From: JBFHFS01 sp041583495
Lineage (GTDB): Bacteria; Bacteroidota; Bacteroidia; Bacteroidales; Marinilabiliaceae
Reading direction: 5' to 3'
Length of the DNA stretch: 64,000 nucleotides
NCBI GenBank assembly: GCA_041583495.1
Contig: JBFHFS010000030.1
Span: forward strand, 1 to 64,000
Position 1 is the stretch's first letter. Each line of letters opens with the position of its first letter. The notes beneath the pieces were generated by a model. That model saw nothing but the letters and a program-made list of their open reading frames with translations. It had not been told where the DNA came from and ran no database searches. Positions 37,338-46,198 of this stretch are shown piece after piece. A program made the position numbers and the translations under genes.

Positions 37338-39293
37338 ATGATTGATAAGGGAACGGTAGATAGGGTGATGGAAGCCGCGCAGGGGCAGATTACGGAGGTG
37401 GTGTCCGAATTTGTGAACCTTAAGCGCAGAGGGGTGAATTACATCGGTCTGTGTCCTTTTCACAATGAGAAAACGCCCTCGTTCATCGTTTCTCCTCATA
37501 AGGGCATCTACAAGTGTTTTGGGTGCGGAAAGGGCGGCAATGCAGTCAATTTTTTAATGGATCACGAGCAGATATCGTTCGTAGAGGCCATCCGTACTCT
37601 AGGAAAAAAGTTCCATATTCCCATCGAAGAGAAGGAGATGACTTCGGAGGAGTTACTACAGCAAAATGACCGGGAGAGTATGTTGGTATTGACCAATTTT
37701 GCCGCAGGTTATTTTAGTAAGCGGCTTCACGATTCGGATGAGGGTAAGTCGGTTGGCATGGGCTATTTCAGGGGCAGAGGCTTCCGCGACGATGTGATCA
37801 ATAAGTTTGGGCTGGGGTATTCCCCCGAGGCCAAAGATGCCCTTACCCGGGAAGCTCTCAGGCAGAGCTATAAGCTGGAATTTTTGGAGAAGACCGGCCT
37901 CAGCATTGTCCGCGACGACTATCAGGCCGACCGCTTCAGAGGGCGGGTGATTTTTCCCATCCACAGCCTGGCGGGGAAGGTGATTGGTTTTGGGGGCCGG
38001 ATACTACGCTCGGATGCCAAAGCCGCCAAGTATCTCAACTCGCCCGAGTCGGAGATTTATCATAAAAGCCGGATCCTATACGGCATCTATCAGGCCAAGC
38101 AGGAGATAGTAAGGCAGGAGCGCTGTTATCTGGTAGAGGGATATACCGATGTGCTGTCGTTTCATCAGGCAGGGGTGCATAATGTGGTGGCTTCCTCGGG
38201 TACCGCCCTTACCCTCGATCAGATCAGGCTAATCAGCCGTTTTGCAAAAAATATTACCATCATCTTCGATGGCGACAACGCCGGCATTAAGGCTGCCCTG
38301 CGTGGAATTGACCTGGTGCTGGAAGAAGGAATCAACGTGAAGGTTTTGTTGTTGCCCGACGGTGAAGATCCCGACTCCTTTGCCAGGAAGATGGACGGAG
38401 AGAAGCTCAAGACTTATATCCATGAGCACCAGACCGATTTCATCCGCTTCAAGACCGGGTTGTTAATGCAGGAAGCTAAAAACGACCCCGTGCGGCGGGC
38501 TCAGCTCATTCAGGATATTGTTCGCACCATCTCGGTGATTCCCGACCCCATTGTCCGGGCCGAGTATGTGAAAGAGTGCAGCACGCTGATGAAAGTTGAA
38601 GAGCCGGTACTTTATTCGGAGATAGGCAAAATAAGAAATAATAAGCTGGCAAAAGACCAGGAACGGCAAAGCGGTAAACCCACCTCTCCCCTGCGACGCG
38701 ATTCTGTTCAGTTAATGTCTGAACCCTCTCTGGCTTCCAACAATCCTTATGAGACGGAAGAGCGAGAAGTGCTTCGGTTTCTGCTTAAATATGGAGATAA
38801 CCCACTGGGAGAGTATGAGATAGAGGGTCAGAAAAAGCAGGTTAGTGTTGGGGAGTACATCCTTCTCGAATTGAGGAAGGAGGAGATGTTGAGTGCCAAT
38901 CCTTTATATAATAGAGTTTTGGATTTGTATGAAGCGCACTATCAGGAGGAGGGTTTCTCGGTGTCCCGGTTTTTCACATCCATTGCCGATGCCGATATCA
39001 GCCGATTGACTTCCGATTTATTGGCCAGGGAATACTCTTTGAGTCGTCTTTTTAGTAAACAGGGGGAGGTTAAAACCGAAAGAAACGGATTGGAAGAGTT
39101 TGTGCCTAAGGTGGTTAACGAACTCAAAAGGATGCGGGTGAAAGGACTCATTGATGAAAAACTGAAACTGATTCAGCAAGCACAAGAGCAGAAAAATGAG
39201 GAGCTGAGCCTGTCGTTGATGCAGGAGTATTTGAGTTTGCAAAAAGTCTATGCTTATTTACTCAATTTTTTGGGGAACAGAACGGTTGTTTAG
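37338..39293 (+). CDS. dnaG: DNA primase DnaG
   Basis: Makes RNA primers for replication; 651 residues. The N-terminal CHC2 zinc ribbon is C39/H42/C60/C63 (CPFHNEKTPSF ... CFGCGKGGNA). The catalytic core includes GRVIFPIHSLAGKVIGFGGR, and the TOPRIM part has LVEGYTDVLSFHQAGV and FDGDNAG with the metal-binding acidic residues. A linker (about 440-480) leads to a DnaB-binding C-terminal domain. It stands alone and not in the rpsU-dnaG-rpoD arrangement. Confidence 0.97.
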   Translation: MIDKGTVDRVMEAAQGQITEVVSEFVNLKRRGVNYIGLCPFHNEKTPSFIVSPHKGIYKCFGCGKGGNAVNFLMDHEQISFVEAIRTLGKKFHIPIEEKEMTSEELLQQNDRESMLVLTNFAAGYFSKRLHDSDEGKSVGMGYFRGRGFRDDVINKFGLGYSPEAKDALTREALRQSYKLEFLEKTGLSIVRDDYQADRFRGRVIFPIHSLAGKVIGFGGRILRSDAKAAKYLNSPESEIYHKSRILYGIYQAKQEIVRQERCYLVEGYTDVLSFHQAGVHNVVASSGTALTLDQIRLISRFAKNITIIFDGDNAGIKAALRGIDLVLEEGINVKVLLLPDGEDPDSFARKMDGEKLKTYIHEHQTDFIRFKTGLLMQEAKNDPVRRAQLIQDIVRTISVIPDPIVRAEYVKECSTLMKVEEPVLYSEIGKIRNNKLAKDQERQSGKPTSPLRRDSVQLMSEPSLASNNPYETEEREVLRFLLKYGDNPLGEYEIEGQKKQVSVGEYILLELRKEEMLSANPLYNRVLDLYEAHYQEEGFSVSRFFTSIADADISRLTSDLLAREYSLSRLFSKQGEVKTERNGLEEFVPKVVNELKRMRVKGLIDEKLKLIQQAQEQKNEELSLSLMQEYLSLQKVYAYLLNFLGNRTVV

Positions 39294-39376
39294 TGTTTTA
39301 AACCTTCCGTTTTTTGCTGTGGACATAAAATTATTAGAAAAGCGAATACAGTGTTTACTGTTTAATATTAAAGAAG

Positions 39377-39856
39377 ATGAAAACCTTAACCCATAACGAT
39401 AAAGCCTTCATCGAAGAGGTGATCGCACAATGTGAAATTTGCTTTGCCGGGGTAGTTGACCTTTCAGGCCTGCCTTATGTGGTGCCGATGAATTTTGGTT
39501 ATCAGGAGGGGGTTTTCTATCTTCACAGCGCGCCCGAAGGTCGCGTGGTACGAGCGCTTGAAAAAAATAGTCACATCTGTCTCACCTTTAATGTGGGGCA
39601 GGAATTGGCCTTTCAACATCCGAAGGTGGCCTGTAGCTACCGGATGAGAGCCAAGAGCGTGGTGGCGGAGGGTAGGGTAACCTTTATTGAGGATCTGGAA
39701 GCCAAACGAAAAGCTCTGGAATGCATCATGGTTCAATATTCCGATAAGCAATTTGAGTTCAGCGACCCTGCCGTTCGTAACGTGAAAATATGGCGCATAG
39801 AGATCGATCACCTCTCCTGCAAAGAGTTCGGCGCGCCACACGACGCCTATAAATGA
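39377..39856 (+). CDS. Nim-like flavin-binding protein (PNPOx fold)
   Basis: 159 residues of the pyridoxamine-5'-phosphate-oxidase-like split barrel, closest by eye to the NimABCDEF group: DLSGLPYVVPMNFGYQEGVFYLHSA pattern with His50 at the place of the Nim active-site His, and KIWRIEIDHLSCKEF at the C-terminus. Nim proteins in Bacteroides are associated with 5-nitroimidazole resistance, but many relatives are simple flavin reductases. No insertion sequence with outward promoter lies upstream, unlike typical resistance alleles. The 39-base gap to the SpmA-SpmB-like gene suggests cotranscription. Confidence 0.8.
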   Translation: MKTLTHNDKAFIEEVIAQCEICFAGVVDLSGLPYVVPMNFGYQEGVFYLHSAPEGRVVRALEKNSHICLTFNVGQELAFQHPKVACSYRMRAKSVVAEGRVTFIEDLEAKRKALECIMVQYSDKQFEFSDPAVRNVKIWRIEIDHLSCKEFGAPHDAYK

Positions 39857-39895
39857 TGCCGGGGTGTTTGTTAAAGCCTTGAAATATAACGCTTA

Positions 39896-41128
39896 ATGGT
39901 ACTAAACTATATCTGGATAGCCTTTTTCCTCATCGCTTTTGTGGTGGCGTTGTTGAAACTGATTTTTTTTCAGGACCTGGAAGTTTTCACCAGTCTGGTG
40001 AATGCCACGTTCGAATATGCTAAAACAGGATTCGACATTTCGTTGGGGCTTACCGGGGTGCTCACCCTTTGGCTGGGCTTCATGCGTATTGGTGAAGATG
40101 GAGGAATGGTTCGTGGAATGGCGCGTCTGGTGGGGCCCTTTTTTAAACGGATCTTTCCTTCGCTACCCGAAAACCATCCTGCCTATGGCTCTATGATGAT
40201 GAATATTGCTGCCAACATGCTGGGCCTCGACAATGCGGCCACACCCATGGGCTTGAAGGCGATGAAAGAGTTGCAGTCGGCCAACCCCCATAAAGATACA
40301 GCCTCCAACGCACAGATCATGTTTTTGGTACTCAACACCTCCGGTCTCACCATCATCCCGGTGTCGGTAATGGTTTACCGGGCCCAACTGGGGGCTGCCA
40401 ATCCCGCGGATATTTTTCTGCCCATTTTGCTGGCCACGTTTTTCAGTACTCTTGCCGGACTGGTGGCGGTGGCGGTGGCTCAAAAAATAAATCTGCTTAA
40501 CCGGGTGGTGATGGCTTATTTGGGCGGACTCACACTTCTGGTTGTGGGGTTAATAATTGGGCTCTCCCTTTTGGATAAAGAACAGATACAGGTGGTGTCG
40601 CTGCTGATGGCTAATGTGATTCTGTTTTCTATTATTGTGACCTTTATTGTTATGGCGTTGGTGAAACGCGTAAACGTTTACGAGTCGTTTATCGAAGGCG
40701 CCAAGGATGGGTTTAAAATTGCCATTAAAATTATACCTTATCTGGTGGCCATCCTTGTGGCTATCGGCGTTTTCAGGGCTTCGGGTGCCATGGACTTTTT
40801 GGTGGGGGGCATTGCCGGGTTGGTAAAGGCCGTGGGTCTGGATACTGAATTTGTTGGAGCTCTTCCCACAGCTCTTATGAAGCCCCTGAGTGGAAGTGGT
40901 GCCCGGGGCATGATGATCGATGCGATGACACTGCATGGGGCCGACTCTTTTATCGGGCGGCTGGCCTCTACGGTGCAGGGTTCTACCGATACAACCTTCT
41001 ATGTGATTGCGGTTTATTTTGGGTCGGTAGGGATCCGCAAAACCCGTCATGCCGTCACCTGTGGTCTCATCGCCGATGCGGTGGGCATCGTGGCGGCCAT
41101 CCTGTTGGGGTATTTGTTTTTTGCCTGA
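39896..41128 (+). CDS. SpmA-SpmB fusion (nucleoside-recognition domain membrane protein)
   Basis: 410 residues with about ten membrane segments. The N-terminal half matches SpmA (GEDGGMVRGMARLVGPFFKRIFPSLPENHPAYGSM-type segment followed by NMLGLDNAATPMGLKAM). The C-terminal half matches SpmB (ASGAMDFLVGGI ... TALMKPLSGSGARGMM ... GSTDTTFYVIAVYFGSVG). In Bacillus these are two spore-maturation proteins that affect spore-core dehydration. Here they are one chain in an organism with no sign of sporulation, so a transport role is more likely. Confidence 0.88.
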   Translation: MVLNYIWIAFFLIAFVVALLKLIFFQDLEVFTSLVNATFEYAKTGFDISLGLTGVLTLWLGFMRIGEDGGMVRGMARLVGPFFKRIFPSLPENHPAYGSMMMNIAANMLGLDNAATPMGLKAMKELQSANPHKDTASNAQIMFLVLNTSGLTIIPVSVMVYRAQLGAANPADIFLPILLATFFSTLAGLVAVAVAQKINLLNRVVMAYLGGLTLLVVGLIIGLSLLDKEQIQVVSLLMANVILFSIIVTFIVMALVKRVNVYESFIEGAKDGFKIAIKIIPYLVAILVAIGVFRASGAMDFLVGGIAGLVKAVGLDTEFVGALPTALMKPLSGSGARGMMIDAMTLHGADSFIGRLASTVQGSTDTTFYVIAVYFGSVGIRKTRHAVTCGLIADAVGIVAAILLGYLFFA

Positions 41129-41188
41129 CATTTTTACCCCTCCTCTGATGGAATATTCTAATCGGCCCTGATGAGGCTTATTTTACCG

Positions 41189-41885
41189 CTACATGGGGAC
41201 TTCCATTAAGAGTCCCCGGCTCCTGGTTTTTGTTTTAAGAGTTATTTCATTCAGGTTCCACAACCCCAGTCCATCTCTGTTGCCAGGGGTTTGCCCTTCT
41301 ACTTCCACTTTGCCGTTCAGTACAAAGAGGAAAACCCCATGGTTGGAATCTTTTAACGCATAGCGGGTGGTTTTGGCGGCATCAAAGTCTCCCGGCAAGA
41401 ACCAGACGTCCTGATGTATCCAAACGCCCTGGTCTTTTTCATTTGGGGAGACTATCTGGAAAAAAGTATTTTCTGTTCAAGCTCCCTGATGGAGATCTGC
41501 CCGTATCTCGGGGTGACATCATTTTGCTTTGGGAAGATCCAGATCTGGAGAAATTTTACCTGTCTGTCTTTGTTCCTGTTGTATTCCCTATGGTTCCGGC
41601 GCTCATCACCTGAATATCGCCCTCTTTAATTACGGTAGTGTTCTACATGCTGTCCTGATGTTCCAGATCCCCCTCCAATGGAATCTTGCTGATCTCCATG
41701 TTTTCGTGGGGATGCTTGCCAAAGCCCATTCCGGCTTCAAGGGTATCGTCGTTGAGCACGCGAAGCACCCCGAAATGCATCCTTTCGGGATTGTGGTAAG
41801 TGCCGAAACTAAAGGAGTGATAGGAATTCAACCAGCCATGTTTGATGTGGCCTCTTGTTTCTGCTTTGTAGATGACGGTTTTCAT
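41189..41885 (-). pseudogene. Broken pirin-family gene
   Basis: Read on the minus strand, the first 80 codons encode a normal pirin N-terminus (MKTVIYKAETRGH ... HPHENMEISKIPLEGDLEHQDSM) with the HPHENME iron-binding motif. A TAG then interrupts the frame. Downstream pieces still recognisable in shifted frames are IKEGDIQVMSAGT, IWIFPKQNDVTPRYGQIS and IVSPNEKDQGVWIHQD, then an in-frame tail from about 41398 (GDFDAAKTTRYALKDSNHGVF) ending LLMEVPM. The damage is at least one stop and two or three frameshifts. An intact pirin would be about 233 residues; the span fits. Independent errors in raw sequence are possible but unlikely. Confidence 0.85.
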
Positions 41886-42168
41886 TATTCTCTGATGGAT
41901 TTGTGGCGATTTGTTTTTTTTAGTCGTAAGTTGGCATTAGATTTAGTTATTAACCTAAATTCGTCAATAGTATCCCAACAAAAAAAGAGACGGGTTGGTT
42001 CTTCCGGACAGGGCTAACGAAGATTCGGAATGAAACCGGATTTTGTCGCCGCAAAGAAAATTTAAAGAGGCCCTTTTGAGCGAAAAAGGACCTAAATATC
42101 CTGATTATTATGGTGTTGAACTAAATTTAAGCTGTGTTGTTTGATATGTAGATACCCAAAAAAAAGCT

Positions 42169-42399
42169 ATGGAACAAGAATATTCACACAAAAGTGCCTG
42201 GAGTGTTGGTTGGGGATGGCTGGTGGCCGTTCCGGCTGTAATCTTTTTATCCTGGGCTGCTTCACGAAGATTGAATGACGCTTATTCTCATGCCCATCCA
42301 ACAGAGCCTACCGATCCTTTTGATATTCTTAAATTACGGTATGCCAAGGGGGAAATAGACAAAGCCGAGTTTGAAGAAAAATGGGCCGCGATTAAGTGA
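42169..42399 (+). CDS. Small SHOCT-domain membrane protein
   Basis: 76 residues: a single membrane segment (about 14-30, GWGWLVAVPAVIFLSWAA) followed by a C-terminal SHOCT motif, DPFDILKLRYAKGEIDKAEFEEKW. SHOCT domains are short oligomerisation-like modules found at protein ends. Function unknown. It lies about 70 bases before the DUF302 gene on the same strand, a pairing that also fits heavy-metal or stress islands, although nothing else here confirms that. Confidence 0.8.
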   Translation: MEQEYSHKSAWSVGWGWLVAVPAVIFLSWAASRRLNDAYSHAHPTEPTDPFDILKLRYAKGEIDKAEFEEKWAAIK

Positions 42400-42506
42400 G
42401 CCGGGGCCGGAAGGCAGATATCTTAAGTGTTTGAGGGGAAATGTATTCCTTTCAGGATGCGTATTAGGTGAATTTTTTCAGTGATCATAACCAATACATT
42501 AGTCAT

Positions 42507-42893
42507 ATGAAGTATTATATCGAGAAAACCGTGGACGGTGACTTTGATGCCGTGGTTGAGATGACCAAAGAAGCCCTTGCCAAAGAGGGATTTGGCGTAT
42601 TGTCGGAAATAGATATTCAAGAAAAACTAAAAGAGAAACTGGGGACTGATTTTCGGAAATATAAAATACTGGGGGCCTGTAATCCGCCATTGGCTTATGA
42701 AGCGCTAAAAAATGAAGATAAAATTGGCACCATGCTGCCCTGTAGTGTTATTGTTCAGGATTGGGGCAAAAACAGGATTGAGGTGGCGGCTGTAGATCCT
42801 TCTGCCTCCATGATGGCGGTTAATAATCCCGGTCTAATAGAAGTGGCCAAAGAGGTTAAAGGGAGATTGATAAAAGTTATTGAGGGATTGTAA
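42507..42893 (+). CDS. DUF302 protein
   Basis: 128 residues from the ATG at 42507 (MKYYIEKTVDGDFDAVVEMTK); an upstream frame from 42468 would add 13 poor residues. The family core is visible: FDAVVEMTKEALAKEGFGVLSEID near the N-terminus, KYKILGACNPPLAYEAL in the middle and LPCSVIVQD with VAAVDP further on. DUF302 proteins are small alpha/beta dimers with no settled function, often found with heme, sulfur or metal genes. A strong terminator follows the stop. Confidence 0.85.
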   Translation: MKYYIEKTVDGDFDAVVEMTKEALAKEGFGVLSEIDIQEKLKEKLGTDFRKYKILGACNPPLAYEALKNEDKIGTMLPCSVIVQDWGKNRIEVAAVDPSASMMAVNNPGLIEVAKEVKGRLIKVIEGL

Positions 42894-42914
42894 GGATTGC
42901 CCATTCGGGTTTAG

Positions 42915-42949
42915 AGGCTGTTCAAGTAACTATGGACAGCCTTTTTTTT
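42915..42949 (+). terminator. Terminator after DUF302
   Basis: AGGCTGT (42915-42921) and ACAGCCT (42936-42942) flank a 14-base loop and run into eight Ts. Confidence 0.7.
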
Positions 42950-43410
42950 GAGAAATGCTTCTTGACCCGGATTCGCGCAACCCGGAATATTCCTGAAATT
43001 AAGGTTGACCCTGCCGTTTAAGCCAAATTCATGGATGAGAGATTGTGGGTGGCATGGAGGAATTGGCTATTGGGGAACAGCAAGGTCGATTTTTAATTGT
43101 GATTGGAAGCGGGGCATTTGTCTCATGAATTTTAAGTAATATTAGGGTGAAATTTTTTTTCAACTTAGGCGCGGGTTTTGAGATGATTGATTAAATTAGC
43201 TTTTTTTATAATTAAGAATATCAGTGATTTATTGAATTAATAGAGATGGGTGGCTTTTGGCCACTCAATAAGAATCCATTTTAACCTCCTGAAAATCACG
43301 GAGATTACCTTCTCGCACAACTTGTCCAGTTTTGAAGGGAGGACCTTATTGGTAAGTTATCGCGCATAAAGTTCGGGGAATACCTATACATAACAAAAAA
43401 TTATAATGAA
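42950..43410. other. Intergenic region before the glycan locus
   Basis: About 460 bases without a supported gene. The composition shifts to AT-rich with T-runs near 43150 and 43200. No consensus TTG/TAnnTTTG pair could be placed with confidence, so the promoter of the downstream sugar-isomerase-like gene is not identified. Confidence 0.4.
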
Positions 43411-44316
43411 ATGAAAACCAGAAGAGAATTTTTAAAGATTTCGGCAGCAGGATCCTTGAGTATGCTGTTGTTTGGCTCACAGGCCGCGATGGCAGGCAGG
43501 GCGGTAAATCGGAAAAGCTATGGTGTTGGCCTTCAGCTTTATACCATTCGCGATGCCATGAGTGCGGATGTGAAGGGATCGTTGAAAAAGGTTTCGGATA
43601 TGGGTTATAAGTTCATCGAACTTGCAGGTTATTCGGATGGAAAGTTTTATGGTTTTTCCCCGGCTGAATTTAAAAAGATAGTGGCCGATTTAGGGATGGA
43701 AACCCTCAGCAGTCACACACAGGTTGAGGCCGCAGGCATCACCCTCGACAATGCCAAATTGATGGCCGATGCCCATGCTCAACTGGGGGTAAAATATTGC
43801 GTTCAGCCCTGGATTAATGAACCCGACCGCACCATAGAGACCTACAAAAGGATGATTGGTGAATGGAATAAAGTGGGACGCATCATGAAAGAATCGGGTA
43901 TTCAGTTTGGGTACCACAACCACAATTTTGAATTTGAACCTGTCAACGGCCTGGTGCCCTATTACGATATTTTCATGCCGGAAATGGATGCCGATTTAAT
44001 CACCATGGAGCTGGATCTTTTTTGGGCCACCAAGGCCGGGCAGGATCCGGTTAAGATGTTCGAAAAATATCCCGGGCGATTCCAGCTTCTTCATCTCAAA
44101 GATATGCGTACCAAACAGGCGCCTTTTTATAATGTTTACAAAGAGGATGTGTGCAGCGTGGGCGAAGGGGTGATCGACTTTAAAAGAATTTTAAAAGCCA
44201 AAGAGGTGGCAGGAACCAAATATTTGTTTGTGGAAGACGACAACCAGGGAAATGGGAAACCATTTGAGGGAATCGAAGCAAGCATTAGAAACCTTACCAC
44301 CCGAATTTTGAAATAA
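43411..44316 (+). CDS. Tat-exported sugar phosphate isomerase/epimerase-like protein
   Basis: 301 residues. The N-terminus MKTRREFLKISAAGSLSMLLFGSQ holds a twin-arginine motif (RREFLK) and hydrophobic core, here quoted in part only, so the enzyme is exported folded through Tat. The rest is a xylose-isomerase-like TIM barrel with YGVGLQLYTIRDAM, FGYHNHNFEF, MELDLFWATKAG, LLHLKDM and FVEDDNQG, which supply Glu, Asp and His metal ligands. Relatives act as sugar epimerases; some are hydratases in 3-keto-glycoside breakdown. It opens the 43-55 kb glycan locus, two genes before the DUF1080 lipoprotein. Confidence 0.85.
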   Translation: MKTRREFLKISAAGSLSMLLFGSQAAMAGRAVNRKSYGVGLQLYTIRDAMSADVKGSLKKVSDMGYKFIELAGYSDGKFYGFSPAEFKKIVADLGMETLSSHTQVEAAGITLDNAKLMADAHAQLGVKYCVQPWINEPDRTIETYKRMIGEWNKVGRIMKESGIQFGYHNHNFEFEPVNGLVPYYDIFMPEMDADLITMELDLFWATKAGQDPVKMFEKYPGRFQLLHLKDMRTKQAPFYNVYKEDVCSVGEGVIDFKRILKAKEVAGTKYLFVEDDNQGNGKPFEGIEASIRNLTTRILK

Positions 44317-44336
44317 AAAGGAACTATTTTACAATC

Positions 44337-44368
44337 AAAGGGGACTGTTTTTTGGCAGCCCCCTTTTG
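44337..44368 (+). terminator. Terminator after the isomerase-like gene
   Basis: AAAGGGG-A-CTG pairs with CAG-C-CCCCTTT around a short T-rich loop, followed by TTTTG. Confidence 0.6.
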
Positions 44369-44594
44369 TTTTTGTGGATGAAGGTTTAATGGTCTCTCAC
44401 TTAAGCCCTTTTTTCTTTTCAGTTATTTAGAGTACACTCCGGGCCTCTTCCTTTTTACATTCAAGACAAAAATTTTCCCGGGAGGGGATTTGCGATCAAG
44501 GATGCCTAAGGCGCCATGTTATTTTTTTTTATCTTCGGCTATCCTAAAAGGTCTATCTAGAATCAGGCCCGTTTGTGGTCATAAAAAAAAGTCA

Positions 44595-45407
44595 ATGAAA
44601 AAATACATTGCCATATTTGTGGGGCTGTTCCTGGTTTTTATTTCCGGGCAGGCGGCCAGTGTCGATACTGTATTGGTGTATAGCCACAGTATGAATAAAA
44701 GCCTAAAAACGGTGGTGATAAGCCCCGATGGTTACGGGCAAATGGATTCTGTCCCGGTTCTTTACCTTTTGCACGGCTACAGCGGTGATTATGCCGACTG
44801 GGTAAAAAAGAGTCCCGGGGTGAAGCTTTTGGCCGATCGTTTTAACGTGCTCATTGTATGTCCCGATGGAGGGTTTGATAGCTGGTACTTCGACAGTCCG
44901 AAAGATATGAGCATCCGATATGAATCTTATATTTCGAAAGAGCTGGTTGATTTTGTGGATCATCATTATGCTACCATAAAAAGCCGGAAGGGCAGAGCCA
45001 TTACCGGGTTGAGTATGGGTGGACATGGGGCCCTTTATCTGGCCTTTAAGCATCAGGATGTTTTTGGGGCCGCTGGAAGCATGAGTGGGGGGGTGGATCT
45101 TCGGCCCTTTCCGAATAACTGGTCTATCAAGGAGGTTCTTGGCTCCTACGATGAGAACAAAGAATTATGGGAAAACAACACCGTCATTAATCTCACTCAT
45201 CTGTTGACCCCCGGATCGTTGGCAATAATTTTTGATTGTGGAACCGGGGACTTCTTTTTTGAAGCCAATAAAGCTTTGCATGAAAAACTAAGGTATCTGA
45301 ATATTCAGCACGACTATATTGTGCGTCCGGGGAGCCACAGCTGGGCTTACTGGGCCAATTCGATCAAATACCAGATGATGTTTTTTAGTGACTTTTTTAA
45401 TCGGTAA
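44595..45407 (+). CDS. Secreted esterase (CE1 / esterase D-like alpha/beta hydrolase)
   Basis: 270 residues from the ATG at 44595, giving a signal peptide MKKYIAIFVGLFLVFISGQA; the longer frame from 44490 lacks one. Nucleophile elbow GLSMGGHGAL (Ser140), oxyanion region LLHGYSGDYADWV, and catalytic His in GSHSWAYW near residue 259. The fold matches the CE1/FrmB/antigen-85 group, which cut acetyl, feruloyl or other acyl esters. In this locus it may deacylate a glycan before the glycosidases act. Confidence 0.85.
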   Translation: MKKYIAIFVGLFLVFISGQAASVDTVLVYSHSMNKSLKTVVISPDGYGQMDSVPVLYLLHGYSGDYADWVKKSPGVKLLADRFNVLIVCPDGGFDSWYFDSPKDMSIRYESYISKELVDFVDHHYATIKSRKGRAITGLSMGGHGALYLAFKHQDVFGAAGSMSGGVDLRPFPNNWSIKEVLGSYDENKELWENNTVINLTHLLTPGSLAIIFDCGTGDFFFEANKALHEKLRYLNIQHDYIVRPGSHSWAYWANSIKYQMMFFSDFFNR

Positions 45408-45451
45408 ATTATAACTCGTTTCTGGGTTTTTTAAGCAATAAAATCAATCTT

Positions 45452-46102
45452 ATGAAAACATTTTTCTTTAATATTCTGGGGTTACTTGCATTGACCGCGT
45501 GCGGAGGTCCGGCATGGCAACCATTGTTTGAGAATGACCTTTCTAATGCAATGGATGAGAAAGGGGTCTGGTTTTTCGAGGGAGAGGTGCTCTCCGCCTC
45601 CGAAGATGCCTGTATCTTCACCACCACCGAGTATGAAAATTTTGTGATTGACCTTGAGTTTAAGAATGAAGAAGGGACCAACAGCGGTGTGATTGTATAT
45701 TGTACCGACCGGGAAAACTGGATTCCTAATTCGGTGGAGGTGCAAATTGCCGACGACAGCTATTTTAAGGATAAGGACTGGGCGCCTGTTTTTATGTGTG
45801 GAGGAATTTTTGGGCATCTGGCCCCCAACTCATCATTAGTGAAGGCCCCGGGGGAGTGGAACCATATGACTATTCGCTGTGAAGGTCAGCACCTCCTGGT
45901 TGAACTCAATGGAACCATCTCCGCCGATATGGATATGGCTTTGTGGACCAGTGGCACCAGGAATCCCGACGGTTCCGATATTCCCAGCTGGTTACCGACC
46001 CCTTTTTCTGAGTTGCCCACCAAAGGGTACATCGGCCTTCAGGGGAAGCACGGAGAAGCCAATGTTTATTTCCGAAACGTAAGAATAGCCCCGCTGAATT
46101 AG
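45452..46102 (+). CDS. DUF1080 (3-keto-disaccharide hydrolase-like) lipoprotein
   Basis: 216 residues with lipobox LALTAC (Cys17). The LamG-like sandwich of the DUF1080 family is visible: WQPLFENDLSNA, WFFEGEVLSASEDACIFTT, FVIDLEFKNEEGTNSGVIVYC, VEVQIADD, GEWNHMTIRCEGQHLLVELNG and the closing GYIGLQGKHGEANVYFRNVRI. Family members have been tied to cleavage of 3-keto-glycosides, together with an oxidoreductase and a TIM-barrel sugar isomerase-like enzyme. The isomerase-like partner is two genes upstream; an oxidoreductase of the Gfo/Idh kind is not in the window. Confidence 0.88.
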   Translation: MKTFFFNILGLLALTACGGPAWQPLFENDLSNAMDEKGVWFFEGEVLSASEDACIFTTTEYENFVIDLEFKNEEGTNSGVIVYCTDRENWIPNSVEVQIADDSYFKDKDWAPVFMCGGIFGHLAPNSSLVKAPGEWNHMTIRCEGQHLLVELNGTISADMDMALWTSGTRNPDGSDIPSWLPTPFSELPTKGYIGLQGKHGEANVYFRNVRIAPLN

Positions 46103-46198
46103 GGCCTTTTTTCAATCAGGTCTGTCAGTCTTAAAAAAGAGAGCTCTTCTTACAACTAAACCCTTGGGTCTTAATAGAGCTAATGAAATAGTAAAGAG

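Noticed and set aside
41529..42017. Plus-strand frame of 162 codons opposite the pirin remnant
   Set aside because: It is the antisense shadow of the pirin pseudogene, which explains the conservation and the lack of stops.
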